This document shows, piece after piece, positions 21,511 through 30,124 of a stretch of 46,894 bases of DNA. Source of the DNA: Rhodospirillaceae bacterium (lineage in GTDB: Bacteria > Pseudomonadota > Alphaproteobacteria > TMED109); NCBI GenBank assembly GCA_902557845.1, contig CACEBX010000006.1, positions 1-46,894 of the forward strand, read 5' to 3'. Positions within the stretch are counted from its first letter, which is position 1. Every line of letters begins with the position of its first letter. The notes below the pieces were generated by a model, which was given only the letters and a program-made list of their open reading frames with translations, made no database searches and had not been told where the DNA came from. Made by a program: the position numbers and the translations under genes.

Positions 21511-23988
21511 TTACCACTTAATATTTATGCCTAAAAAAAAGCTTCTTGGTTGTCCAGGAGATAAGAAGTTTGGGTCTAATGGTCCTACTGCAGTATCTCC
21601 ATTTCCTGTATCTCCTAACTCTGCTATAGGTACATTTACTTCATCTGAAGCTGCTTCACCTAAAACTCCCATAGTTTCATATTTACTATTGAGTACATTT
21701 TCAAGTCTTGCGAAAAAATTTATATTTTTTTTGGGCGAGTATTCTGATTGTAAGTTGAAAACAGCATATGGAGCAGTTTTATTTAATTGATTTGACTCAT
21801 CACCTCTTAAAAAAACTCCAGTAGCTCCAGTAAGTCCGCCAATTATATTCAAATCTTCGTGTAAACCATATGTAACATTAGCATTAATCTTGTGTTTAGG
21901 CATCCCAGGAATTATGTCACCTGCTTCTACATCATTTGTTGAGTTAGGGTGGTTAGCTGCTGGTAATGTATGTGCTGACTGAAATGAAGCTTGCATGAAA
22001 GAGTAACTTAATCTGAAACCCTTAAACCAATTTTTTCTATTTTTATGAGAAGCATTTAAGCTGAAATCTAATCCTAATCTTTGAGTTTCTCCAAAGTTTT
22101 TAAAGTAGCCTGATGATAATCCTGTACCAGAACTTACAAAGATAATATCATCATAGTTTTTTGTTAAATATCCTATAGAGCTCCAGTTAATGTTAAATTT
22201 ATTAAAATTATAAACACCTCTTAAGCCCGTTTCTACTGCCCTAGTTATTACTTGTTCCAAAGGCGGATCAGCTACGAATGCATTAGGAAGTCTACATGGG
22301 GCTCCGGGATCAGCACATGCTAATTCTACTGGAGATGGTGCTCTATTAGCTTCCCTATAATTTACAAGTAATGAAGTGCTATCAGATAACTCTCGAACAA
22401 AACCTACTGAAGGGTTAAATCTAAAATATCTATGGTCACCATTAACAAATGCAGTTCTAGTATAAATATTTGTTTTAAAATTATCTATAAGTTCTACAAA
22501 TGCAATGTTTGCTCTAGCAGATGCAGATAAGGTAGTTTGTTCATCATATTTAAAAGTATTACTAATATATGCTCCATACAAATTTAACTTTCCAGTAACT
22601 TCAGCTGGCCCTATGTCTCCTCTTTCTTTTTCATCTGGATCACCACCATTGCCCGTATGCTCTTGTTCAGCTAATAGCTCAATAGGCTGGTCAAAGCTAT
22701 TAAAAAGGGGTTCAACAGTTCTTTCGTTAGTTAGCTTACCTAAAAATCCTCCTGACCTATAATAAGACTTTGCCTGGTCATAAGAAAATCCGATAGATAT
22801 TTGATTTTCTCTGTTATATAGATTCTTGAAGGTATCATATTGTAAGGTTCCACCTATTGTTGTGGTAGTAGTAAATGTTTTATTTAATAAACCATACTTT
22901 CTAATATTATCATTTGACTCAATAGCATTTCCATTTTGGTCCAAAATAACACCGTAATCTCCAGTAGAATTATCTTCTCCACATAAAGGAGAGTCATCAA
23001 ATCCATAATCACTCTGAAGTTCGTTAGCATCAGCTGCCACATCCTCTGCGCATTCCTCTGCATCTACTTCATCAGCATTAAAAGTATTCCTAAATAATCT
23101 TCTCACATAAATATTCGAAGTTAGTATTGAGTCATTTTCAGTATAGTAATTTACTGTTCCCGTCAACATCAATACTTTATTAGTAGTATTATCAGGCCAA
23201 GTAAAAACAGATGCTCTATCAACATGTAATAGTTCTACCGGAGTAACTCCATTACCATTTAAGTCAGTATCTCCTCCCAAAATAGAAAAATTAATACTAT
23301 AATTTTCTTTTTCATGGTCAAGGTTACTATAAAATCTTGCAATTTTTCCTTTACTATGGTCTCTCCACCCTCCATCACTTGCTTTTTCTAATGAAGTGTA
23401 AAGTCCTGTATCTTCAGTTCCTGTAGCAAATTCAAAGGTTTCAGAGTGGTAAGCATATGAACCTACCCTTACTGTATTGTTTAAATAAAGTTCTTCATTT
23501 TTATAATCTAGGCCCTTTTTTGTTGTTAAAGCAATTGATCCTCCTAATGCATTAAGGCCAAAAGCGGGATTAGAACTCATTAAATCAACTCTTTTTATTG
23601 CATATTCTGGAATAAGTTCCCACTGAACGGTATCTCCAAAACTTTCATTTATACGTACCCCATCTAAATATACTGTGATACCTTGTGACTCACCCAAAAG
23701 AGGGGATGCAGTAAAACCTCTGTAATCAAGGTTTTTTTGAAAACTTCCATTTTGTACATCTTTTACAGTTACACCTGAAAGGTTTTCATTCATAATATCC
23801 GCTAAGGTTTTAGCTAGGTTTTTTTTAATTTCATTTTGATCTATAGATTGAGAGGAGCTTGGATGTTTATTTTTTTCAATTAAAATACCTGGCAAAGGAG
23901 ATATACCTATTACTTCTACTGTTCCGAGCTTTTCTTCTGAAATAGCTAAAGAGTAAATAAAGTAAAAAAACAAAATAAAATACTTCAT
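21511..23988 (-). CDS. TonB-dependent outer-membrane receptor, substrate unknown
   Basis: 825 residues. Signal peptide to about residue 17, TonB box LGTVEVIGISP (about 21-31), plug domain with LDYRGFTASPLLGESQGITV, YLDGVRINESFGD and FGLNALGGSIALTTKKG, then a 22-strand-type barrel ending FFLGINIKW with the usual terminal aromatic. Asp/Glu-rich extracellular loops (for example DEVDAEECAEDVAADAN) could bind metals or cations; this is inference. No riboswitch or Fur-like site was recognised upstream. First gene of the tonB-sufE operon. Confidence 0.93.
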   Translation of the reverse strand: MKYFILFFYFIYSLAISEEKLGTVEVIGISPLPGILIEKNKHPSSSQSIDQNEIKKNLAKTLADIMNENLSGVTVKDVQNGSFQKNLDYRGFTASPLLGESQGITVYLDGVRINESFGDTVQWELIPEYAIKRVDLMSSNPAFGLNALGGSIALTTKKGLDYKNEELYLNNTVRVGSYAYHSETFEFATGTEDTGLYTSLEKASDGGWRDHSKGKIARFYSNLDHEKENYSINFSILGGDTDLNGNGVTPVELLHVDRASVFTWPDNTTNKVLMLTGTVNYYTENDSILTSNIYVRRLFRNTFNADEVDAEECAEDVAADANELQSDYGFDDSPLCGEDNSTGDYGVILDQNGNAIESNDNIRKYGLLNKTFTTTTTIGGTLQYDTFKNLYNRENQISIGFSYDQAKSYYRSGGFLGKLTNERTVEPLFNSFDQPIELLAEQEHTGNGGDPDEKERGDIGPAEVTGKLNLYGAYISNTFKYDEQTTLSASARANIAFVELIDNFKTNIYTRTAFVNGDHRYFRFNPSVGFVRELSDSTSLLVNYREANRAPSPVELACADPGAPCRLPNAFVADPPLEQVITRAVETGLRGVYNFNKFNINWSSIGYLTKNYDDIIFVSSGTGLSSGYFKNFGETQRLGLDFSLNASHKNRKNWFKGFRLSYSFMQASFQSAHTLPAANHPNSTNDVEAGDIIPGMPKHKINANVTYGLHEDLNIIGGLTGATGVFLRGDESNQLNKTAPYAVFNLQSEYSPKKNINFFARLENVLNSKYETMGVLGEAASDEVNVPIAELGDTGNGDTAVGPLDPNFLSPGQPRSFFLGINIKW

Positions 23989-24063
23989 TATTAGTTTCTC
24001 CTATAAAGAATATTGTAAAAAACTATAATTAATTAAGTTTATTATTTTGTCAATTTAAAATAA

Positions 24064-24552
24064 TTATATTTTTGTAGGATTAGCAATTCCCTTATAAACT
24101 ATATTAGGATCAAATGATTTTTTTTTCTCTGTAAACTTAAGTGAAACGTTACCATCTATTATTTGAATTTTTCTATAAAAACAACTTTTATAACCTACAT
24201 GACAGGATGCCTCCTTTCCTCCTTTTTTAGGTTTGGTAAGCTTTACTTCAAAAATTATACAGTCTTGATCATCATCAATTAAAATATTTTTAATATTGTG
24301 GTACATTCCAGAAGTCTCTCCTTTAAGCCATATAGACGATCTGCTTCTGGAATAATAATGTGCTTTTTTTGTTTCTAAAGACTTTTGAAAAGCTAATTTG
24401 TTTACATATGAGAACATTAGTATTTCTTTAGTTTTATATTCAGTTGTAATACAAGGTAGAAGTTTTGCTTTATTAAATTTAGGACAAAGCTTGTTTCCCT
24501 CTTCGATTTCAAATATTGAAGTTCTTTTTGAAAATTTTATTTTTTTATTCAT
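24064..24552 (-). CDS. hisI: Phosphoribosyl-AMP cyclohydrolase
   Basis: 162 residues, the monofunctional HisI type without a HisE fusion. It opens the adenine ring of PR-AMP in histidine synthesis. Visible motifs: MFSYVNKLAFQKSLETKKAH, YYSRSRSSIWLKGETSG, the metal-binding DDDQDCIIFEV, and CHVGYKSCFYR with the zinc cysteines. An unusual N-terminal stretch of about 30 residues and a C-terminal tail extend the core. Divergent from folE across 59 bases. No other his gene is nearby. Confidence 0.95.
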   Translation of the reverse strand: MNKKIKFSKRTSIFEIEEGNKLCPKFNKAKLLPCITTEYKTKEILMFSYVNKLAFQKSLETKKAHYYSRSRSSIWLKGETSGMYHNIKNILIDDDQDCIIFEVKLTKPKKGGKEASCHVGYKSCFYRKIQIIDGNVSLKFTEKKKSFDPNIVYKGIANPTKI

Positions 24553-24611
24553 TTAACAATAAATTTAGTAGAAAATTTGAAATTATCAAATAAAAGTGAT
24601 AAATAAGTATT

Positions 24612-25220
24612 ATGAAACAAACTAACATACTTAAGAAAAAAGAAAATATTAAAAAACAGCCTACCGAAGAACAAGCAAAAGAAGCTGTAAGAACTTTAAT
24701 ATCTTGGGCTGGTGATGACCCTGAAAGAGAGGGGTTAATAGAGACCCCGAAAAGAGTAATAAAAGCCTACAAAGAATTTTTTGCAGGATATTTTGAGGAT
24801 CCTCATGCAATTTTGTCAAAAACTTTTGAAGAAGTTGCAGGGTATGATGAGATGGTAATAGTAAAAAATATTAAACTTGAGTCACACTGCGAACATCACA
24901 TGGTACCTATCTTGGGTATAGCTCATGTAGCATATATTCCCAATAAAAGAGTCGTGGGAATAAGTAAATTGGCTAGGGTTATAGATGTATATGGTAAAAG
25001 GTTACAAACACAAGAAACCATGACCGCACAAGTTGCATCATGTATACAAAATGCACTATTACCAAGAGGAGTAGCTGTGGTAATTGATGCACAGCATCAG
25101 TGTATGACTACCAGAGGTATAAAAAAGACTGAGTCATCTACAGTAACAAGTAGAATGTTAGGCGTCTTTAGGACTGATGCTAGAACTAGATCAGAGTTTT
25201 TAAACTTTATATCTAAATAA
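24612..25220 (+). CDS. folE: GTP cyclohydrolase I, FolE type
   Basis: 202 residues, the usual length. It converts GTP to dihydroneopterin triphosphate, the first step of folate synthesis. Motifs: [16 protein letters not shown], zinc site [36 protein letters not shown], and QHQCMTTRG with the second zinc Cys. Followed at 14 bases by maf and then cysS on the same strand. Confidence 0.97.
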   Translation: MKQTNILKKKENIKKQPTEEQAKEAVRTLISWAGDDPEREGLIETPKRVIKAYKEFFAGYFEDPHAILSKTFEEVAGYDEMVIVKNIKLESHCEHHMVPILGIAHVAYIPNKRVVGISKLARVIDVYGKRLQTQETMTAQVASCIQNALLPRGVAVVIDAQHQCMTTRGIKKTESSTVTSRMLGVFRTDARTRSEFLNFISK

Positions 25221-25234
25221 GATTAAAAAAAATA

Positions 25235-25858
25235 TTGTTGGAAAAAAAAAAAAAATTTTCTATAAAAACTAAATTGCCTTTTATCCTAGCCAGTGGCTCT
25301 CAAGTTAGAAAAAGAATACTAGAAGATGCTGGCTTGCATTTTAAAACTATAACATCAAAATTAGACGAAGATTTTATAAAAAGAAAATTTAAAGATAAGT
25401 CCTACACATTTATATGCAAAAAACTAGCACAAGCTAAGGCTATCGCCGTAAGCAGAAAATATAATAATCATCATGTGATAGGTGCTGATCAGATTTGTGT
25501 TTATGAAAAAAAAATATTAAATAAACCTATAAATAAAAATAATGCAATTATTCAATTAAGCATGTTAGCTGGTAATGAGCATAAACAAATAAGTGGAGTC
25601 AGTGTTTGTTTGAATGGGAAGATTATTTATTCATTTAGTAGTACAGCAAAATTAAAAATGAGAAAAATAACAAAAAAGCAAATCAGTAATTATGTTGACA
25701 CTGATAATCCCATAAATTCTTGTGGTTCCTATAAATATGAATCTAAAGGGTATCTTTTATTTTCTAAGGTAATAGGAGACCAGTTTACAATACAGGGGAT
25801 GCCTATATTTGATTTGTTCAATTTTTTAATTAAAAGAAATATAATAAAATATGAATGA
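25235..25858 (+). CDS. Maf family nucleotide pyrophosphatase
   Basis: 207 residues from TTG 25235 (or TTG 25238; there is no ATG near and no clear ribosome site). The Maf signature ILASGSQVRKRILEDAGL contains the phosphate-binding SGS-x-x-R, and HHVIGADQICVY holds the catalytic Asp. Maf enzymes hydrolyse dTTP/UTP or modified nucleotides such as m7GTP to monophosphates. The subtype is not decided. Its stop overlaps the cysS start by eight bases. Confidence 0.9.
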   Translation: MLEKKKKFSIKTKLPFILASGSQVRKRILEDAGLHFKTITSKLDEDFIKRKFKDKSYTFICKKLAQAKAIAVSRKYNNHHVIGADQICVYEKKILNKPINKNNAIIQLSMLAGNEHKQISGVSVCLNGKIIYSFSSTAKLKMRKITKKQISNYVDTDNPINSCGSYKYESKGYLLFSKVIGDQFTIQGMPIFDLFNFLIKRNIIKYE

Positions 25859-27251
25859 TTTAAAAATATATAACTCTATCTCTAACAAAAAAGAAATATT
25901 TATACCAGTAGATAAAAATAACATTAGAGTTTATGCTTGTGGTCCTACTGTTTACAACTATGCTCACATAGGAAATGCAAGAATGGCAGTCGTTTTTGAT
26001 ACTGTAGTAAAATTACTACGTTATGCCTTTCCCAATGTAACTTATGTTTCAAATATAACTGATATTGATGATAAAATAATACAAAGGAGTTTAGAAGAAA
26101 AAAAAACATGTAAACAAATTAGTGAAACATATCTTGAAATATATAATTCTGAAATGAAAAAGCTAAATGTTGATTTACCTGACTATCAACCTAAGGCTAC
26201 TGATTATGTTGAAAGTATGATAAATAAAATTAAGCATTTAGAAAATGAAGGTTTTGCTTACTGCAAAGATAGACATATCTTGTTCTCTGTTTCGTCTTTT
26301 CCAAAATATGGAATGCTTTCAAAAAGAAGCAAAGAAAAACAAATTGCAGGAAGCAGAGTAGCGATAGAGAGTTATAAAAAAAATCCAGAAGATTTTGTTT
26401 TATGGAAACCATCAAAAAAAAATGAACCAGGTTGGAACTCTCCATGGGGCTTTGGTAGACCTGGTTGGCATACGGAGTGTTTTGCTATGGCGTCAGATAT
26501 TTTAAAAACTCCATTTGATATTCATGGCGGAGGGTTAGATTTAAAGTTTCCTCATCATGATAATGAGATTGCTCAAAGTTGTTGCTTTCAAAACACAAAA
26601 GATGATTTTAGTAGTTATGCCAGATATTGGATGCATAATGGTTTTGTGACAATAGAGGAAAAAAAAATGTCAAAGTCACTAGGAAATATAGTTCTTTTAA
26701 AAGATTATTTAAATGTTTACAACGGAGAAGTTATAAGACTTGCTTTGTTAAGTGCTCATTACAGAAGTCCTTTAGTATGGACAGAAAGTTTAATAACACA
26801 ATCAAAAAAAATATTAGATAAATTCTACGATGTTTTAAGTAGATTGGAAGGTATTGAAGTTCAAAATGATAATTTAACATTACCAAGCGAATTACAGAGG
26901 TGCTTATTTGATGATCTAAATATTTCTAAAGCATTTGCATATTTGAATAAAATAGTTAGAAATAAAGAAAGTTTTGAAACAGACAAAAACAAAAAAAATC
27001 TTAAAAGAATTTTAATGACAGTTAGCAATATTTTAGGGATATTTAAACAGAGTCCAAAAAACTGGTTTAAAAACAAAATAAAAATTGACAATATGGATAT
27101 CAAAAATATTGAAGAATTAATACAAAAAAGAAACTTAGCGAGAAAAAATAAAGATTATAATTTGGCAGATGACCTAAGAAAAAAACTTATTAATTTAGGT
27201 GTTGAAATACAAGATAGTCCTGATGGTGTAAAATGGAAATGGGTAAATTAG
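25851..27251 (+). CDS. cysS: Cysteine-tRNA ligase
   Basis: 466 residues, the normal length. Class I synthetase with HIGH-equivalent in YACGPTVYNYAHIGNARMAV, zinc ligands Cys30, FGRPGWHTECFAMA and GGGLDLKFPHHDNEIAQS, and the KMSKSLGN signature. The C-terminal region IQKRNLARKNKDYNLADDLR is the typical anticodon-stem domain. It overlaps maf at its start and thrS at its end. Confidence 0.97.
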   Translation: MNDLKIYNSISNKKEIFIPVDKNNIRVYACGPTVYNYAHIGNARMAVVFDTVVKLLRYAFPNVTYVSNITDIDDKIIQRSLEEKKTCKQISETYLEIYNSEMKKLNVDLPDYQPKATDYVESMINKIKHLENEGFAYCKDRHILFSVSSFPKYGMLSKRSKEKQIAGSRVAIESYKKNPEDFVLWKPSKKNEPGWNSPWGFGRPGWHTECFAMASDILKTPFDIHGGGLDLKFPHHDNEIAQSCCFQNTKDDFSSYARYWMHNGFVTIEEKKMSKSLGNIVLLKDYLNVYNGEVIRLALLSAHYRSPLVWTESLITQSKKILDKFYDVLSRLEGIEVQNDNLTLPSELQRCLFDDLNISKAFAYLNKIVRNKESFETDKNKKNLKRILMTVSNILGIFKQSPKNWFKNKIKIDNMDIKNIEELIQKRNLARKNKDYNLADDLRKKLINLGVEIQDSPDGVKWKWVN

Positions 27252-29194
27252 AAATGAATGTACAGGAAGAGAAAAAAAATATTTTTATTACCTTTCTAGA
27301 TGGAAAAAAAGTAAAGTTCAATAGAGGAATTAAAGGTATAGAGATAGCAGCAAGTATTTCAAAATCCTTAGAAAAAAAATCTATAGCTGTGAAGGTTAAT
27401 GGCGAGTACAAAGATTTAACTGATACAATTAATAACGATGCAACAATTGAGATATTAACTGTTGATTCAGAAAGTGGCTTAGAAATTATGAGGCATACGT
27501 TGACAGCTCAGGTGCTTGCTAAAGCGATAAAAAATTTATATCCAGGATCAAAGCTTGCAATAGGACCCACTATAGAGAATGGCTTTTATTATGATGTTTT
27601 ATTTGAAAAACCTATATCTAATGAAGACCTACCTAAGATAGAAAAAGAAATGAAAAAAATAGCTTTAGCTGGAAGTAAAATTAACAAAATATTTGTGAAT
27701 AAAGAAGAGGCTTTGAAGTTATTCTTTGATAAAGGAGAGTCTTACAAAGTAGATATTATCAAAGAATCTCCACAAGAGGATAATTTTCAAATTTATTGTC
27801 AAGAAGATACAGACTTTTTTGATTTATGCTATGGCCCGCACTTGCCCAATTTAAAGCATATAGGTTCTTTTAAATTAACTAAAGTAGCTGGTGCATATTG
27901 GAAAGGTGATTCTAATAATGAAATGCTGCAAAGAATATACGGAACAGCTTGGAAAACTCAAGAAGATCTAGAACACCATATTAACATGTTAAAAGAAGCA
28001 GAAAAAAGAGACCATCGCCTTTTAGGGAATAGTATGAATTTATTTCATTTTCAAGAAGAAGCGCCAGGTTCTGTTTTTTGGCATCCAGATGGTTGGAAGT
28101 TATTTCTAACTTTATTAAACTATATGAGAAAAAAACAAAACGAAGCCGGGTATTTAGAAATTAATACACCTGACATTATGGATCGTTCATTATGGGAAAA
28201 GTCAGGACACTGGGAAAAATTTGGTGAAAATATGTTTACAACAACTACTAAAGAAGAGAAGACTTATGCTATAAAACCAATGAATTGCCCAGGTGGAATA
28301 CAAGTATTTAATCAAGGAATTAAAAGTTATAGAGATCTACCTGTTAAAATATCAGAATTTGGGAAGGTTCATCGTTATGAGCCTTCAGGAGCTTTACATG
28401 GGCTTATGAGAGTTAGAGCTTTCACGCAAGATGACGCTCATATTTTTTGTACAGAGGAGCAGTTGGAAGAAGAATGTCAAATAGTATGTAACTTAATAAT
28501 TTCAATTTATAAAGATTTTGGTTTCAGTGATATTACTGTAAAATACTCAGATAGACCTAAAAAAAGAGTAGGCAGTGATAGTGTATGGGATCAATCTGAA
28601 AAAGCATTGCTATCTACAATTAATAAGTTAGGTATACCTTATAAAGTTAATCCAGGAGAGGGGGCATTCTATGGTCCAAAGTTAGAATTTGTTCTAAGAG
28701 ATGCTATAGGAAGAGACTGGCAATGTGGTACAGTTCAAATTGACTTAAACTTACCAGAAAGACTTTCTTGTAACTATATAAATAAAGAAGGAGAAAAGGT
28801 AAGGCCTGTGCTAATTCATCGTGCATTATTTGGTTCTTTAGAGAGGTTTATTGGTATTTTAATAGAACATTATGCAGGAAGATTGCCTTTATGGCTAAGC
28901 CCAGTAAATTTAGTAATAGTAACAATCAATAATAAATTTGATGAGTATGCAACTAATTTACATAATAAATTTCTAAAAGAGGGAATAGCTAGTAAGATAG
29001 ATTTACGAAATGAAAAAGTAGGGTATAAAATTAGAGAACATAGTAATACAAAAATACCTTTAATCTTAGTAATAGGAGAAAAAGAAGTAGAAAGTAATAC
29101 AGTGGCTTTAAGAAAACTAGGAAGCACTGATGTAGAGAGTTATTCGATTGAAAAAATTATTAGCCTTATTAAAAATGAAAAAAATAAATTTTAA
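27233..29194 (+). CDS. thrS: Threonine-tRNA ligase
   Basis: 653 residues. TGS domain at the N terminus (FITFLDGKKVKFNRGIKGIE), editing domain with the second-domain motif and TALAGAYWKGDSNNEMLQRI-like VAGAYWKGDSNNEMLQRIYG, catalytic core GNSMNLFHFQEEAPGSVFWH, motif 2 VHRYEPSGALHGLMRVRAFT, motif 3 IHRALFGSLERFIGILIEHY, and a C-terminal anticodon domain. The start may be 27233 (19-base overlap with cysS) or ATG 27254. In enterobacteria thrS precedes infC; here it is 26 kb from it. Confidence 0.96.
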   Translation: MEMGKLEMNVQEEKKNIFITFLDGKKVKFNRGIKGIEIAASISKSLEKKSIAVKVNGEYKDLTDTINNDATIEILTVDSESGLEIMRHTLTAQVLAKAIKNLYPGSKLAIGPTIENGFYYDVLFEKPISNEDLPKIEKEMKKIALAGSKINKIFVNKEEALKLFFDKGESYKVDIIKESPQEDNFQIYCQEDTDFFDLCYGPHLPNLKHIGSFKLTKVAGAYWKGDSNNEMLQRIYGTAWKTQEDLEHHINMLKEAEKRDHRLLGNSMNLFHFQEEAPGSVFWHPDGWKLFLTLLNYMRKKQNEAGYLEINTPDIMDRSLWEKSGHWEKFGENMFTTTTKEEKTYAIKPMNCPGGIQVFNQGIKSYRDLPVKISEFGKVHRYEPSGALHGLMRVRAFTQDDAHIFCTEEQLEEECQIVCNLIISIYKDFGFSDITVKYSDRPKKRVGSDSVWDQSEKALLSTINKLGIPYKVNPGEGAFYGPKLEFVLRDAIGRDWQCGTVQIDLNLPERLSCNYINKEGEKVRPVLIHRALFGSLERFIGILIEHYAGRLPLWLSPVNLVIVTINNKFDEYATNLHNKFLKEGIASKIDLRNEKVGYKIREHSNTKIPLILVIGEKEVESNTVALRKLGSTDVESYSIEKIISLIKNEKNKF

Positions 29195-29423
29195 AACACT
29201 AGTAAAGTATCTTATTAGATTATATCAATTAGTATTATCACCTTATTTAGGAAATAATTGTAGATTTTATCCTACATGCTCCAATTATGCTTTAGAAGCA
29301 ATTGAAAAAAAAGGACTGATTGTGGGTACAAGAATGGCTGTGGTAAGAATTTTAAGATGTAACCCTTGGGGAGGAAGTGGTATTGATATGGTTTGCAAAA
29401 AAGATGCTAAAGATAAAAACTAA
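29175..29423 (+). CDS. yidD: Membrane protein insertion efficiency factor YidD
   Basis: 82 residues from ATG 29175 (a TTG at 29148 would add nine residues); both overlap the thrS 3' end. The family signature CRFYPTCSNYALEAI (about 29-43) and RILRCNPWGGSGID are intact, with an amphipathic N-terminal helix. It assists YidC-dependent insertion at the inner membrane. yidC itself is not here. Confidence 0.93.
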   Translation: MKKINFKTLVKYLIRLYQLVLSPYLGNNCRFYPTCSNYALEAIEKKGLIVGTRMAVVRILRCNPWGGSGIDMVCKKDAKDKN

Positions 29424-29518
29424 ATGTGGCCTAGAGAAGAAAAGGTATTTAGAAAAGAAAACAGGACTCTTTGCAAGAATTAGGCTATATTGGTTTTTAT
29501 TTATAGGAGGATTAAGAG

Positions 29519-29938
29519 ATTTTCTTAAATAGATATTTGATAAATAAAATATTAATAATAATTTTTTTAATAGCTATAAAAACTAAAATTAGTTTAGCGC
29601 AAGAATATTCGGCATATGACCTTTTGAAAAGCTGCAATAATTATACAAGTTGGATAGAAAATGAATTCGAGTCACCTGTTGACCAGCAGGTGCTATTTAA
29701 TATGGGTAAATGTCAAGGTATAGTAGAAACCACAGGAAAAATTATGTCTACTTTATGTGCAGAAAGAAAAAGGAATGTAAATATAAATAAGCAAATCGCA
29801 GCAAACCTTGAAGGCATTAGGACTGTATCTTTAATTAAAGAATATGTATTTATTGCATCTTCTGTAGGGAATATACAGAAATATAGCGCTCAAAACCTAT
29901 TAACAAAAATACTAAGTAAGAAATGGCCATGTAGATGA
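29519..29938 (+). CDS. Exported Rap1a/Tai-like protein, start ATT or TTG
   Basis: Signal peptide ending at about ISLAQ, then LLKSCNNYTSW, FNMGKCQGIVE, a further Cys in STLCAERK, and the C-terminal KILSKKWPC. This spacing (Cys, G-x-C-x-G, Cys, final WPC) matches the Rap1a/Tai family, which includes T6SS amidase immunity proteins but is mostly uncharacterised in other bacteria. There is no ATG. TTG 29537 has no ribosome site; ATT 29519 stands eight bases after a perfect AGGAGG (29505-29510) and is in frame after the stop at 29513. I report the longer form (139 aa); from TTG it is 133 aa. Confidence 0.65.
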   Translation: MFLNRYLINKILIIIFLIAIKTKISLAQEYSAYDLLKSCNNYTSWIENEFESPVDQQVLFNMGKCQGIVETTGKIMSTLCAERKRNVNINKQIAANLEGIRTVSLIKEYVFIASSVGNIQKYSAQNLLTKILSKKWPCR

Positions 29939-30124
29939 CTATATTTTTAGTGGTTAAAATTTAATCTTATTTCTATTGTTACTTCTAACTTGATTATTTT
30001 TTAATCATTTATTGAGTTATTAAAAATTGATTTTTTTTTTTCATAAACTTATAATCTGATTTCGCGTTAGTTCTGGTTTTATTGTGATTTAGCACTAATT
30101 TATAAAAGTATAAATAAAAATGAT

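Noticed and set aside
29424-29483. 19-codon frame starting ATG right after yidD
   Set aside because: No ribosome site and no recognisable peptide; too short to support.
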